A stretch of 64,000 nucleotides of DNA from JADJNW01 sp964517145. Its GTDB lineage: Bacteria > Bacteroidota > Bacteroidia > Chitinophagales > Saprospiraceae. The DNA lies in NCBI GenBank assembly GCA_964517145.1, contig CAZFBN010000001.1, positions 1 through 64,000 on the forward strand. The letters are read 5' to 3'. The position numbers and the translations under genes were made by a program. The notes below the pieces were generated by a model that searched no databases, was not told where the DNA came from, and saw only the letters and a list, made by a program, of their open reading frames with translations. Below, piece after piece: positions 42,841 to 53,190 of this stretch (position 1 is the stretch's first letter; the number at the start of each line of letters is the position of its first letter).

Positions 42841-45630
42841 TTAGCGCATGATCCGCATCATTCCGCCGGGTCCGCGAGCAGGAATTGGCGTAAGCGAATA
42901 CGTAAAACTCATCATAAAATATTGGGCTAATGAATAAATCCGCTCTTGGCGCAGGTAATTGACATCCGCCGTGCGATTGATACCGATGTTGCGATTGAGT
43001 ATATCGTTGGCTGAGAACTTGATTTCCCCTCGACGCAGCATCACAAATTTGGATACCGAGGCATTCCAGATGGGCACTTCCTGGTCTTCGCCCGATCCGT
43101 TGATGCTATTGTAAATTTGATAATTCAAAGAAGAGGCAATCAACAAGCCGCCAGGTAAGTTCAGGTTGAATTCGGTGCCGTAGGTTTGGTTCAAAAAGTC
43201 CTGATTGAGTGATTCTTGTAAAGTGTAATGCGTTTGATTGTAACTGATGTTCGCTGTGATAAACATTTCCAACAATTCTTTATATCGAATGATGAATCGC
43301 ACACCCGTGTTGGCAATGAGCCGATCTGTCTGGTTTTCTGCTTGATTGATAAAATTGTAACCACGCGTCCAGGTCGTGTTGGTATTCAAATTCATAGACA
43401 AATAAGGACGTTTGATGGGGAAACCCACATTAAAAAAGCCATTTAGCTGATAATCTTTGTCCACATTGATGGGTTGCGTGGTGCGCACCAGATTATCATC
43501 CACCGTTTGAGCATATTGAATGCGGTTTTGTGAATACGTGAAGCTCAGATTTGCAAAGAAATTGCGGAAAGTACCCGGATTAAAGGTCGCATAATTGGCA
43601 TTGATGCGGTGCGCGTACTCAGGGCGCAAGTTCGGATTACCAGCGGAAATGTTGAGCGGATCGCTGTTGTCAATCACTGGTGAAAGCTGGTCAATGCTAG
43701 GTTCATTGACGCTGGTTTCATAATCAAGGCGGATGTTTTTGGTAGAAGTAAACTCCTTATTGAAACGAATGTTAGGTAGTACATTGGTAAAGGAACGTCG
43801 GATGTTCACATTTTGCAATATTAATTTGCCGTCCAGTTCGGTCTGCTGCAATTGCATACCCAGGTTGAAATTCCAGTCGGTCTTATTGATTTTAAAATTT
43901 GTACCGCCGCGGTGGTAGGTGTACGTATTGTCAAACTGATTGCTCAGGGTATTGTTAAAAAAGCGTTCGCCGTTGTTGATGTCATACACTTCGCGGTTCT
44001 GGTCGTTGTTATTCTGGTTAAAAGCATAATTAAATTCCAGGTATTTACGCTTGCCGAGCGGCTCGGTGTAAGAGGTGTTGGCGCCGTAGTTGAAGGTGTT
44101 GTTATCCTGCAAATTGGTTTGCATGATCGAATCCACGCGGGTAGTAGCGCCTGCAAAAAAGCGGTTGATCGCTTCCAGTTCGCCGTTGCGTTCACTATCG
44201 TTCAAGCCCAGGGTGAAGGTAGTGCTCAAGGTGCGTCCTTTTTTGTTAAAACGATGCCGCCAAATCAGTTCACTGTTCAAGTTCGTACCATCCCCGGCAG
44301 AAACATTGCGATTGGTGCTTTCATTTTGCAGCACATTATCGCCGTTCAGCGACTGTGCAAAGGAGTTGGAGTTTCGGTCGCTTTCGCTGTAGCCCAGTCG
44401 AGTGGTGAATTTTAGAGAATTGAGCGAGTCTATTTTATGATCCAACACCACATTGAGTCGGTGCGAGGTGTTTAAATTGCTGCCTTCCGAATTTTTATTT
44501 TCTGTGAAAGTGCCATTCGCTAGAAAATTTTGTGTCAATCGGTCGCTTTCCACGAAGCGATCTGCACGATTGAAGAAATAACTGCCTGTCACCTCCGTTT
44601 TTTTCTGATTGAAGGAGTTTCCAAAATTCAGACCGCCCGCCCAGGTAGTCGTAAAGCCGTTGTTGTTGTTACCAAAATCGAGTGGCAAATCGCTGTCGTT
44701 GCCATTAATTTGAATACGCACCGCGCCACCTCTGCCCATGTTGCGGGTCATGCCTGAGAAGCTCATGTAATCTTGAACGGAGAAGCCCTGGCGATTCACG
44801 TTGTTGCCCATACCAATAATGGACAGTTGTTCGTCTTCGCGGAAGCGATTGATGCTCAGTCTGCCTTCGTAGCGCTCGTCGCTGCCGTAGCCTGCACTGG
44901 CAGTGCCAAACAAGCCTTTTTTATGGTCTTTTTTCAAGGTGAGATTCAATGTTTTTTCGCGTACGCCATCGTCAATGCCAGAAAACGTCGCTTGGTCCGA
45001 TTTTTTATCAAACACCTGCACTTTGTCAATGGCTTTGGCGGGTAGGTTTTTCAAAGCGATTTTAGGATCATTGCCAAAAAATTCTTTGCCATCCACAAAA
45101 ATGCGTTGTATATCTTGCCCCTGTGCCGTTACACTGCCGTCGCTGCCTACTTCTACGCCTGGCAATTTTTTTAGAAGCGCCTCCACATCGTCATTTTCCT
45201 GGGTGCGAAAAGCTTGAGCGTTGAACTCGATGGTATCTTTCTTGATCTGCACCGGAATGTGTTCGGCTTTGACAACAGCTTCGTTGAGCAGCAGACTGGC
45301 TTGTTGCAAGCGGATAATGCCTACATCGTAAGGATTTTGTGCTACGCTCGCCAGAATTTGTTGGTCGTAGGTTTGGTATCCTACATACGTAATGCGCAGC
45401 AGATAAGCGTCTTTGTTGCTAATGCCTTTTATTTCAAAAAAACCTTTTTCGTCGGAACGCCCGAAATTAACCAGGGAGGAATCCTTCGCGCTCAACAGCA
45501 TAATGGTAGCTGCTTCCAAAGGCAGGGAATTATCGTCCGCCACCAGTGTACCTGTCAGATCGTAGCGCTGTGCTTGTAAAGCAATGGAGATAAAAAAGAA
45601 AAAGCATAAGAGTCGAGTGACCTTTTTCAT
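42841..45630 (-). CDS. Outer-membrane beta-barrel receptor with carboxypeptidase-like N-terminal domain
   Basis: A 929-residue protein starting at 45630 (MKKVTRLLCFFFFISIALQA, a signal peptide). Next comes a carboxypeptidase-regulatory-like beta-sandwich (YDLTGTLVADDNSLPLEAAT, about 22-105), a plug-like region (VKAEHIPVQIKKDTIEFNAQ, VDGKEFFGNDPKIALKNLPA) and a long barrel of the outer-membrane beta-barrel (OMP_b-brl_3) type rich in Asn and aromatic strands. It ends GPGGMMRIMR. It probably acts as a TonB-dependent-like receptor, but no TonB box was assigned. No SusD partner is present. Confidence 0.9.
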   Translation of the reverse strand: MKKVTRLLCFFFFISIALQAQRYDLTGTLVADDNSLPLEAATIMLLSAKDSSLVNFGRSDEKGFFEIKGISNKDAYLLRITYVGYQTYDQQILASVAQNPYDVGIIRLQQASLLLNEAVVKAEHIPVQIKKDTIEFNAQAFRTQENDDVEALLKKLPGVEVGSDGSVTAQGQDIQRIFVDGKEFFGNDPKIALKNLPAKAIDKVQVFDKKSDQATFSGIDDGVREKTLNLTLKKDHKKGLFGTASAGYGSDERYEGRLSINRFREDEQLSIIGMGNNVNRQGFSVQDYMSFSGMTRNMGRGGAVRIQINGNDSDLPLDFGNNNNGFTTTWAGGLNFGNSFNQKKTEVTGSYFFNRADRFVESDRLTQNFLANGTFTENKNSEGSNLNTSHRLNVVLDHKIDSLNSLKFTTRLGYSESDRNSNSFAQSLNGDNVLQNESTNRNVSAGDGTNLNSELIWRHRFNKKGRTLSTTFTLGLNDSERNGELEAINRFFAGATTRVDSIMQTNLQDNNTFNYGANTSYTEPLGKRKYLEFNYAFNQNNNDQNREVYDINNGERFFNNTLSNQFDNTYTYHRGGTNFKINKTDWNFNLGMQLQQTELDGKLILQNVNIRRSFTNVLPNIRFNKEFTSTKNIRLDYETSVNEPSIDQLSPVIDNSDPLNISAGNPNLRPEYAHRINANYATFNPGTFRNFFANLSFTYSQNRIQYAQTVDDNLVRTTQPINVDKDYQLNGFFNVGFPIKRPYLSMNLNTNTTWTRGYNFINQAENQTDRLIANTGVRFIIRYKELLEMFITANISYNQTHYTLQESLNQDFLNQTYGTEFNLNLPGGLLIASSLNYQIYNSINGSGEDQEVPIWNASVSKFVMLRRGEIKFSANDILNRNIGINRTADVNYLRQERIYSLAQYFMMSFTYSLTPIPARGPGGMMRIMR

Positions 45631-45808
45631 AACTGTATTGTCGTTTTTAAGCATTTTTACTGCTTCAAAAATAGGTCACTCCTTGATAGAAGCAGGTTAA
45701 TCGCTCTTGAAATAAAGTTAAAAAAGGTTAATATTAAACGACAATGGATGTGTAAGGGCAATTGTAAATTTGAGAAGTGACATAAGCCATTACAAAAATA
45801 AGCTACGC

Positions 45809-46624
45809 CTATTTCTGCTGAATGGCTGCAATGAGTTGTTCAATAGCAGCTCGTTGCGTCTTACCATATTGAAAGTACAGATAAGGCACTGCGTACTCGC
45901 GCAGGAATTGCTCGGCAGGCATTTGTCCAACCGCCTCTTGAAGCGTCGTTAGCTCGCCTTGGATAGTTGAAACAGCTGGAAATTGTAACTTAAACCGACC
46001 TAAATATTGCTCTTCGCCACTTTTGAGATTTACATAATACAATTCAGAATATGTTATTTCACTAATATTCAAGGTTTTACCATTTACTTGCAACACTGCT
46101 TCGTTGATTTCAAAAGCTTGATCGGCATATGGCAAGGATTTATTGATCCAGCCATTTTTTAAATGATGACGTATGTTAAAAAAATGGGCGCTATCCAACG
46201 GAAAAGATGCAGCAGCAACCTTAAACTTTGCAGGCGCAATAAAAAATAGCTCGTCTCTGAAAAAAGCTTTTATATCGTATTGATCTTCAAAAGTAGCGGA
46301 TTCAAAGGCATCGCCGGAGCGCGTTGCCGCAGCGTAATACTCATTGGGTGGCACTATCGCATCTTTCAATGCACTGATGAACTCGCCATTGTTCTTCTTC
46401 TCTTTTTTAGGCGCTAAAATATAATAACCTTTACCAGGAAAGAGGACGGACACAAAATCATTGAGGGAGCTAAAACGCAAGCTATCCGTTGGATTGATTT
46501 TATCCTTTATTTGAATAGCTTTGTTTTTAGTGTACACCTTGCCCTGCACTTTTTTTACAACGTATTGAGCTTGAAGACTGCCAACCAGACACACAAAGAG
46601 TGATACAAAAAATAGCGTTCTCAT
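45809..46624 (-). CDS. Secreted protein with FecR-like N-terminal part, in the CHAT locus
   Basis: A 271-residue protein with a signal peptide (MRTLFFVSLFVCLVGSLQAQ). The following segment (VVKKVQGKVYTKNKAIQIKD, then DSLRFSSLNDFVSVLFPGKG) resembles the FecR beta-rich domain found in periplasmic signalling proteins; the resemblance is weak. The remainder is unrecognised. It starts 17 bp after the stop of the CHASE2 gene on the same strand, so the two are co-transcribed and both face the envelope, divergent from the CHAT genes. Its role is not known; a structural or sensing part of the locus is inferred. Confidence 0.6.
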   Translation of the reverse strand: MRTLFFVSLFVCLVGSLQAQYVVKKVQGKVYTKNKAIQIKDKINPTDSLRFSSLNDFVSVLFPGKGYYILAPKKEKKNNGEFISALKDAIVPPNEYYAAATRSGDAFESATFEDQYDIKAFFRDELFFIAPAKFKVAAASFPLDSAHFFNIRHHLKNGWINKSLPYADQAFEINEAVLQVNGKTLNISEITYSELYYVNLKSGEEQYLGRFKLQFPAVSTIQGELTTLQEAVGQMPAEQFLREYAVPYLYFQYGKTQRAAIEQLIAAIQQK

Positions 46625-46641
46625 AATATTTATTTTTATAA

Positions 46642-47910
46642 TTAAGACGTTGCTGCTTCTTCTATCGCAGCGGATTTTGGTTTTTGTAAACTTACTTTAT
46701 TCCATAAATAATCTATTATTTTTAAATAAATGAGTAAAATGAGAATGTTAATATGAATATTGAATAAAAAATAAGATAAAATAGTAATGATGACCAATAA
46801 GCCCAACTCGTCCAAGGAATTCAGAATCATGCGTCCCACCTTTGATTCAAACATGCGGTACAACCAAGCTGGTTTTTTCACTTGCACATCCGAAAAAATG
46901 CGATAACTGACAAAAGTAAACGCAATGAACATAAAGCACACCCATCCCAAAGATATCAAGTTTTGCTTGGCTTCCAGCGTCAAATAAGCGTTGTAAATGA
47001 GCAGCAAGCCAGGCATTTGCCCAAAGGGGGTGCGGTGCATATCCGATTGAAAATCACCAATCATAATAATTTTTCCTTTAAAAAGTGCCCGCTTTTCCTC
47101 CTCGCTCATGTCATTTTTCAGCTCTAGGATGGTTCCCATTTCATTTCGCATAAAGTTCGCTTCTTCTAAAGCATTACCAACGCGAAAATCCGAGTTTCTC
47201 ACTTTAAAATCCACAATCGGCGCCGGTAAACTCAAACGCCCGTTGAGCAGATAAAATGCGCCTTTTTTGCGGAATGTAGCGCCATTCAAGCGTTCATACA
47301 TGACGAGCGGCAGCGTTTTCAGCGAATCCTTTAGCAATAACGGAAATTTTAAAAAAATCCCTTCCGTCGCCTTATAGGTCGCCGGCGCATAAGAAATATC
47401 CATCACCGGACGCACATAATTGCCGGATTTTGTCATATGGCTCACGCTCAGTAACTTATTGCCCAGCGTTTCAAATTCTTTTTTCAGTGCAGCATCGTAG
47501 CGGGTCGTATCTTCAAAAAGCACATCACAGATTACAAAGCGCACATCAGATTTATATTGATTTAACAAAGCGAAAAATTCCGCTAGTTGTTGCCGGTCGG
47601 TGATCACTTTTCGATGGTAAGGGCTGATTTCGTCAAATTCATTCTTGGTATCAATGGTCGTCTTGTTTTCCGATACATTTACAAAAAGGATGTCCTCCGG
47701 GTTGGGTTTAGCATCAAAACCAAAAAGTGATTTTTTTGTGAGCGACGACCATTTGATCAAAAACGCTTCATCGCCAAAAGTATAAGGCAGACTTAGCCAA
47801 TAAAAGGAAAAACACAGCATAAAAATGCCATTCAATACACTCAGTAGCCAGATTTTATATCCTTTTTTTCGTTTTGCCGTCATACCTAGAAAATTATTCA
47901 CTTTTCGCAA
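46642..47910 (-). CDS. CHASE2-domain membrane sensor protein
   Basis: A 422-residue protein. A first membrane helix (about 20-39) is followed by a large extracytoplasmic CHASE2 domain (about 45-305). The family hallmark GKIIMIGDFQSDMHRTPFGQ followed by MPG lies near residue 285; DILFVNVSENKT and VRFVICDVLFED match the earlier strands. Three or so helices follow (about 320-415). No kinase, cyclase or CHAT effector is fused, unlike many CHASE2 proteins, so it may signal to partners encoded nearby. An ATG at 47883 is an alternative start. Confidence 0.75.
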   Translation of the reverse strand: MRKVNNFLGMTAKRKKGYKIWLLSVLNGIFMLCFSFYWLSLPYTFGDEAFLIKWSSLTKKSLFGFDAKPNPEDILFVNVSENKTTIDTKNEFDEISPYHRKVITDRQQLAEFFALLNQYKSDVRFVICDVLFEDTTRYDAALKKEFETLGNKLLSVSHMTKSGNYVRPVMDISYAPATYKATEGIFLKFPLLLKDSLKTLPLVMYERLNGATFRKKGAFYLLNGRLSLPAPIVDFKVRNSDFRVGNALEEANFMRNEMGTILELKNDMSEEEKRALFKGKIIMIGDFQSDMHRTPFGQMPGLLLIYNAYLTLEAKQNLISLGWVCFMFIAFTFVSYRIFSDVQVKKPAWLYRMFESKVGRMILNSLDELGLLVIITILSYFLFNIHINILILLIYLKIIDYLWNKVSLQKPKSAAIEEAATS

Positions 47911-48119
47911 TTCACAAAATTAAAATTAGTACAAAAGCGGAAAGTAATACAATATTGCTCGGCAGAAATAGAAAAAAATACGACTGACATTCAAAAATAT
48001 ACCGTTGCGTGGACTGTAAGACGTAATTTGCTTGTTATAAGCACGAAATTATATTGTTTGGTAACTAATCGAGTTTTCCACAATTTTTATCGCTAAATTA
48101 GGCATTTAGACGAGAAAAT

Positions 48120-48150
48120 TTTGCTTAAATTTCGCAAGCTTATACATTTG
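48120..48150 (+). promoter_or_regulatory. Promoter for the CHAT transcription unit
   Basis: TTTG (48120-48123), 19 nt and TACATTTG (48143-48150) fully match the Bacteroidota consensus. The leader to the first ATG at 48381 would be about 220 nt. The 470-bp gap 47911-48380 also holds CAAAATTA at 47915-47922, a possible -7 element for the divergent CHASE2 unit. Confidence 0.6.
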
Positions 48151-48380
48151 TAGTATCCTTATCGAAACAACTCATTTTATAAAAAGCACGGAGCTTTGTA
48201 ATGATTCTTTCGATTTCGATACAAAAAACTTTCCACTATGTAAATCATTCACTTTTACTTTCTTTTATATATTCTGAAAATACAACATCACCTGACTTTT
48301 ATCTTCACATGCTATTCATCATGTGAGCAAGGAGAAATTATACCGTTAAATAATATTTTTTCATAAAAACCATATTCATT

Positions 48381-49160
48381 ATGACGCTTCAACTCGCAAA
48401 TGAAGTTTGCCAGGCGGTCTATGTAGCCAAAAATCGCAAAGTTGTTACCATTACCGCACCTATTCTCAAAGACAACGTACAGGTGTATTGCATCCAGCAA
48501 TTTGACAATGGAGACACTACTTACATCGGCTATCTTGGGAAGCAGCAAAAATCTTTCCCTTTCGATTTTACCAAGAGTACTGGCAAGGTTCATTTTTATG
48601 CCATGCTGTTGCCAACTTTAGTTTCCAAAAGCACCGATAAACTTTTGTATGACTTCCGGCTGGGCTTAGGCGCAGGCACGGGTGAGGATTTTGACGACAC
48701 ATCGGGCGCTGCACTCCAGGTTAAGTTTGTGCAAGGAAATTTCACGCCTTCTTATGCGCCTTACTCCGGCACAACCCAATCGATGTTTTATTTGGGAGAA
48801 TGGAATCCACCACAAAACCCACTGCCGTTCCTGCTCAACATCAATCATTCGGTATTTCAAGGGCAAGTGCAAAACCAAACCAATACAGGCGTTACGTTCA
48901 CGATTGACGCCGATGCCGAAAAGCGCAAAGAACTGGAACAAAACGTGTGGATTCACTTCTTCGATGGTGGCGGTAAACTTTTAGCGGTGGCAGACACGAT
49001 TAATAATACATTCGCAAATAATGTATGTAATTTCCCATACACGCAAGGAGGCTTGCAGTTTGCGGCTTTTATCGGCAGCCAAAAGACCGGAGAGAATGAA
49101 TTTACCTTTGCGATTGGGGATCCGGAGGAGGATGCGGTGGTGAAGATAGAGGAATTTTAA
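48381..49160 (+). CDS. Unrecognised protein upstream of the first CHAT gene
   Basis: A 259-residue protein without a signal peptide or membrane helix, so probably cytoplasmic unless exported by another route. It is rich in predicted beta strands, and its two halves have a loosely similar layout (both contain a strand-rich segment of VxFT/VTIT type, with Asp/Gly-rich turns). No family is recognised. It lies 19 bp before the first CHAT gene and is thus probably its operon partner. Possible roles as substrate, regulator or cofactor of the protease are speculation. Confidence 0.6.
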   Translation: MTLQLANEVCQAVYVAKNRKVVTITAPILKDNVQVYCIQQFDNGDTTYIGYLGKQQKSFPFDFTKSTGKVHFYAMLLPTLVSKSTDKLLYDFRLGLGAGTGEDFDDTSGAALQVKFVQGNFTPSYAPYSGTTQSMFYLGEWNPPQNPLPFLLNINHSVFQGQVQNQTNTGVTFTIDADAEKRKELEQNVWIHFFDGGGKLLAVADTINNTFANNVCNFPYTQGGLQFAAFIGSQKTGENEFTFAIGDPEEDAVVKIEEF

Positions 49161-49179
49161 TAAAATAAAATAATTTAAA

Positions 49180-52100
49180 ATGTTTAAGTATTTGCTATCG
49201 AGCTATTCTATGGTTTTATGTTTGATATCGTCCATTCAGGCGCAAAATGTTATATCACCAGATAACAATGCTTCAAATTATGTGCAAATGGCTTTAGCTT
49301 ACTTAAAGTCAGAAAAGAAGCTCGATAGCACTACTATTTATCTGGAGCAAGCCAGACAATTTTACATTCGACATAAAGATTTTGAGAATTATATTTCGTC
49401 ATTTTTAGAAGCCAATAAAAATTTTTATACTGCAAAATATTATGAGGAGGGTATTCATCTACTAGTAGAAGCAGATAAAGATATAATTTCTAATACCAAA
49501 GCATATGCAAAACAGATTGATGTAAATTATGAGATTGCAAGAGGATATCAATTTCTCAATAATTATGATCTTTGTATAGCGTATGTAAGAATAAATCTGC
49601 CGTTTCTAGATACAACCTCAACGACATTTGCAGACCACCTAAATTTACTTGCACTCTCCTATAGAAGAAAAGGATTGGTTGTTGACGCCATAACAGCCTA
49701 TGAAAAGACATTGGCTATCAGAAAAAAACAATTGGGTATTAAACATACTCAAGTCGCAAGCGTGCTAAACAATATGGGCGTTGCTTACGAAGATTTGAGG
49801 CTATATAATAAAGCATTGAGTTGTTATGTAGAGGGATTAAATATTAGAAAAGAAATTTTAAAAAAAGATGATCCTAGCCTTGCGAATATTCTTTTAAATA
49901 TAGGCGGTTTGTATCATAATAAAGGTGAATATAACAATGCTATTCAGTATTATGATCGTGCTTTAGCCATTTTCCAGTCCAATCCTAAAGGTTTTGAAAC
50001 ACGCATAGCTGATATTTTCAATAACTTGGCTGTAACGTACAAAAACAAAGGTGCCTATCAGGAATCAACTTCTTATCATAAGCAAGCTATTCAACAGTAT
50101 GAACAATTATCTGGTGATCAATCTCAAAATATTGCAAACGTTTATACCAATTGGGGAAATCTTAGCAAGCAACAAAAAGATTATTCGAAGGCAATTGATT
50201 TCCAAGAAAAAGCGATTGAGCTTTATAGAAAAACCTTAGCATCTAATCATCCACGAATAATCGCAGCATTGAACAATCAGGGAGTTAATTATTATGAAAA
50301 AGGAGAATATAATAAAGCACTTACTCAATTGCAAAGCATCGTGCCTTTAATTGAAAACGATGCCGAGCAGCGCGAACGATTTGCGAACCTTTGCAATAAT
50401 ATTGCCGACGTCCATTTTAAACTAAAAAACCTGTCAGAAGCCAAAACCTATAATCAAAAAGCCCTTGCTATCCAGCAGGATATTTTTGGTAAAAAGAGTT
50501 ATAAACTCGCTTACACGTATAATAATTTGGCACAAATCGCGGAAGCGGAAGGCAATCGCGACGAAGCTTTACAATACCTGCAAAATGCTTTAGCTGCAAA
50601 TCATGCTGATTTTCAAGCAGATGAAATAGGGGCAGCACCTTCACCTGATGGTTTTTATAAATATGATTATTTTATAACATCCTTGATGCATAAGGCACGG
50701 CTCCTACGGCGGTCCCCCCTTCAGGGGGCAGGGGGTAGGGTAGGTGACCAAACAGCATTATTACAAGCTAAATTTTTATATGAAGTGACCGATTCTGTCC
50801 TGACGCTGGTGCGCAATGAATTATTATCATCCGATGATAAAATTCGGCTCTCAGAAAAATTTTATGAGTTGTCGCAGGCAGCGATTGAAAATTGTCTGCA
50901 ATTAGCGGAAGCGACTGGAGATCAGCGCTATCTGGAAGAAGCTTTTCAGTTTTCAGAAAAAAGTAAAAACAATGTACTGGCGCAATCGCTGGCAGCGAAT
51001 CAAGCAAAGCAGTTTGCCGGCATTCCTGATTCTTTAATCACGTTGGAAAATCGCTTACAATCGGATATTAATTTTTATAAACAAGCTTTGGCGGAGCAGC
51101 CCGATAGCCTGGAGCGGATTTTATATCAAAATGAATTATTTACTGCGCAGCAGGCGTATCGAATTTTAATTACAAATTTGGAAAAAGATTACCCTTTTTA
51201 TTATCAATTGAAATACGAACAAACTGTGCCTCGCGTGCGCGCCGTTCAGTTTGCCTTGCCTGAAAACACAGCATTGGTGAGCTATTTTACCGGCGACTCC
51301 ACGTTATACAGTTTCGTTTTTACCAAAACGGCATTTACCGTGCATCGTTCGCCAATCGGGCAGCGTTTTTACGATCAGCAAGTCGGCTTGCGCAAAAGTA
51401 TTACCGGTCAACTTAATGAAGATTATGTCGCCCTGGCTAATGATTTATACAAATCGTTATTTCCATTTACTTTGAATAAAAATATTAACGCTTTAATCCT
51501 TATTCCTGATGGTACGCTAAATAAATTGCCTTTTGAAGCCTTGCTCTCAAAAAAAGTAAATCCCAGAGCGGTTATTAATTTTCAGGCGCTTCCTTATTTA
51601 ATTAATGATTTTGAAATACAATATGCACTTTCTGCATCTTTGTATCATCAGGAACGGACGACCACTACGGCACTGAGCAATCAAGGCGAGGGTTTATTGG
51701 CTTTTGCGCCGGTTTTCGCTGAACCTCAGGAAATTGGGTACTTTACGAATGGTTTGCGCAATCCGCTGGCGGCTACCGAAAATACCCGCACCATGACTTT
51801 AGACGGGAAATTTATTTCTGCTTTGCCCGCCACTGCCGACGAAGTAAGCGCGATTACGGAAGTATTTCAGCAAAAAAAGCAAAAAGTAGCTTCGTTTCTA
51901 TTTAAAAATGCGAATGAAAATCAACTCAAGCGCAGCAATATTACAAAAAGTAAATACTTGCATATCGCAACGCATGGTTTTATTAATGAAGAACAGCCGG
52001 ATTTATCCGGTTTATTACTATTTCCTGATTCTACGAAGCAGGAAGATCATATTTTATATTCCGGCGAAGTGTATAATTTGAAATTAAATGCAGATTTGGT

Positions 52101-52386
52101 GGTGCTTTCCGCGTGTGAAACGGGTTTGGGCAAAGTAGCAAGCGGCGAAGGTTTGCTGGGTTTGTCCCGCGCATTTTTTTACGCCGGAGCGAATAATCTG
52201 ATGGTGTCGCTTTGGAAAGTGCAGGATCAGGCGACGGCGGATTTGATGGTATCGTTTTATCAGGAGCACCTGAATGGTAAAAGCAAAAACTTCAGCGCGC
52301 CACTGCGCCAAGCTAAACTTCAACTGATTCGTACCGAGGATTTCAGCCATCCTTATTATTGGTCGGCATTTGTGCTGATTGAGTAG
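49180..52386 (+). CDS. Exported TPR-CHAT caspase-like protease, paralog 1
   Basis: A 1068-residue protein. A signal peptide (MFKYLLSSYSMVLCLISSIQ) is followed by many tetratricopeptide repeats (about 30-500; for example ASVLNNMGVAYEDLRLYNKA), a helical region and a C-terminal CHAT (caspase HetF-associated) domain of about 300 residues. The catalytic dyad is intact: His932 (IATHGF) and Cys979 (LSACETG). CHAT proteins are Cys proteases, often activated by partners through TPRs. The signal peptide places it outside the cytoplasm. Residues 509-522 come from an inserted GC-rich repeat (50711-50740). Partners and substrate are unknown. Confidence 0.88.
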   Translation: MFKYLLSSYSMVLCLISSIQAQNVISPDNNASNYVQMALAYLKSEKKLDSTTIYLEQARQFYIRHKDFENYISSFLEANKNFYTAKYYEEGIHLLVEADKDIISNTKAYAKQIDVNYEIARGYQFLNNYDLCIAYVRINLPFLDTTSTTFADHLNLLALSYRRKGLVVDAITAYEKTLAIRKKQLGIKHTQVASVLNNMGVAYEDLRLYNKALSCYVEGLNIRKEILKKDDPSLANILLNIGGLYHNKGEYNNAIQYYDRALAIFQSNPKGFETRIADIFNNLAVTYKNKGAYQESTSYHKQAIQQYEQLSGDQSQNIANVYTNWGNLSKQQKDYSKAIDFQEKAIELYRKTLASNHPRIIAALNNQGVNYYEKGEYNKALTQLQSIVPLIENDAEQRERFANLCNNIADVHFKLKNLSEAKTYNQKALAIQQDIFGKKSYKLAYTYNNLAQIAEAEGNRDEALQYLQNALAANHADFQADEIGAAPSPDGFYKYDYFITSLMHKARLLRRSPLQGAGGRVGDQTALLQAKFLYEVTDSVLTLVRNELLSSDDKIRLSEKFYELSQAAIENCLQLAEATGDQRYLEEAFQFSEKSKNNVLAQSLAANQAKQFAGIPDSLITLENRLQSDINFYKQALAEQPDSLERILYQNELFTAQQAYRILITNLEKDYPFYYQLKYEQTVPRVRAVQFALPENTALVSYFTGDSTLYSFVFTKTAFTVHRSPIGQRFYDQQVGLRKSITGQLNEDYVALANDLYKSLFPFTLNKNINALILIPDGTLNKLPFEALLSKKVNPRAVINFQALPYLINDFEIQYALSASLYHQERTTTTALSNQGEGLLAFAPVFAEPQEIGYFTNGLRNPLAATENTRTMTLDGKFISALPATADEVSAITEVFQQKKQKVASFLFKNANENQLKRSNITKSKYLHIATHGFINEEQPDLSGLLLFPDSTKQEDHILYSGEVYNLKLNADLVVLSACETGLGKVASGEGLLGLSRAFFYAGANNLMVSLWKVQDQATADLMVSFYQEHLNGKSKNFSAPLRQAKLQLIRTEDFSHPYYWSAFVLIE
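50711..50740 (+). repeat. GC-rich inverted repeat inserted in frame in CHAT paralog 1
   Basis: GGTCCCCCCTTCAGGGGGCA followed by GGGGGTAGGG contains the hairpin CCCCC-TTCA-GGGGG and encodes RRSPLQGAGGRVG. Paralog 2 lacks an equivalent. CCCCCTTCAGGGGG is a common dispersed word in Bacteroidota genomes, from memory. Confidence 0.7.
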
Positions 52387-52434
52387 AAATTTGCACGATT
52401 TTTATCAGAATTAAACAGCATTTTGCCGCCAAAA

Positions 52435-52466
52435 TTTGGTTTAAAGCAATTTGGAGGTTATATTTG
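52435..52466 (+). promoter_or_regulatory. Possible promoter before the 124-residue gene and CHAT paralog 2
   Basis: TTTG (52435-52438), 20 nt and TATATTTG (52459-52466). The leader to 52782 would be about 310 nt. Otherwise 52387-52781 is AT-rich and holds no gene I can support. Confidence 0.45.
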
Positions 52467-52781
52467 TTAAAAACAGCGTAACTTTACACATTCCTCCTAA
52501 TGAAGGTTGTCTGATGATAACCCTGCAAAATCATTTACAAATTGTTTTTAGTCATTTCTTTTACCTCATAATCCAAGCATGAAAAGTAATATTCCCTTGA
52601 ACATGATAAGAAATTGATTATTTTTCAATTTTATTTTATCTTTCGCATAAATTATTATCATTAGATGGTTTTTAAAATAATTAATCGTCGGTAAGTCATT
52701 GAAAAATCATCATGATTTCAAATTAAAACATTGATTTATAGGCTATTCTACATTATTCATCTATCTTAAAAATAGTACAAT

Positions 52782-53156
52782 ATGGAACTCACAAATCAAA
52801 ATGATCGGATCAAGCGCTACGCGGTAGCTTTACAAGGAGCAGTACGCAAAACCATTAATGTAAAATTGAACAGCGACGCACAGACACAAGTAACGGCTTT
52901 ACAGGTTGATAATCAGAAGAATGTATTGAATACTAAAATATTACAACCAGAACAAACGGATGCCAATTTTGATTTTGATGATGATGGCGAATTGTGGCTG
53001 GTAGAAGGTACGGAGATTCCTTCAACCGAACAGGTTGCGGCGATTCCTTATAATAGCGAGGCTTCCAACGTTCAAATAGAAGTTTTAGAAAATATGATTA
53101 CCGACCGTGATGTGACGAGCAATCAAAAACCAACTCAACAGCCCGGAGAAGCATAG
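52782..53156 (+). CDS. Unrecognised small protein between the two CHAT genes
   Basis: A 124-residue acidic protein with no signal peptide or membrane helix. It has an Asp-rich middle (NFDFDDDGELWLVEG) and a Gln/Pro-rich, probably disordered C-terminus. No family is recognised. It lies between the paired CHAT paralogs and is followed by a strong hairpin, so it can be expressed alone. By position it is the counterpart of the 259-residue gene before paralog 1, though their sequences are not similar. Confidence 0.55.
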   Translation: MELTNQNDRIKRYAVALQGAVRKTINVKLNSDAQTQVTALQVDNQKNVLNTKILQPEQTDANFDFDDDGELWLVEGTEIPSTEQVAAIPYNSEASNVQIEVLENMITDRDVTSNQKPTQQPGEA

Positions 53157-53190
53157 TTTTATAATTAGTAACGAGAAGCTAACAATTGAT

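Noticed and set aside
43852..44415. Plus-strand frame inside the outer-membrane receptor gene
   Set aside because: It is fully antisense to a 929-residue gene with clear domains.
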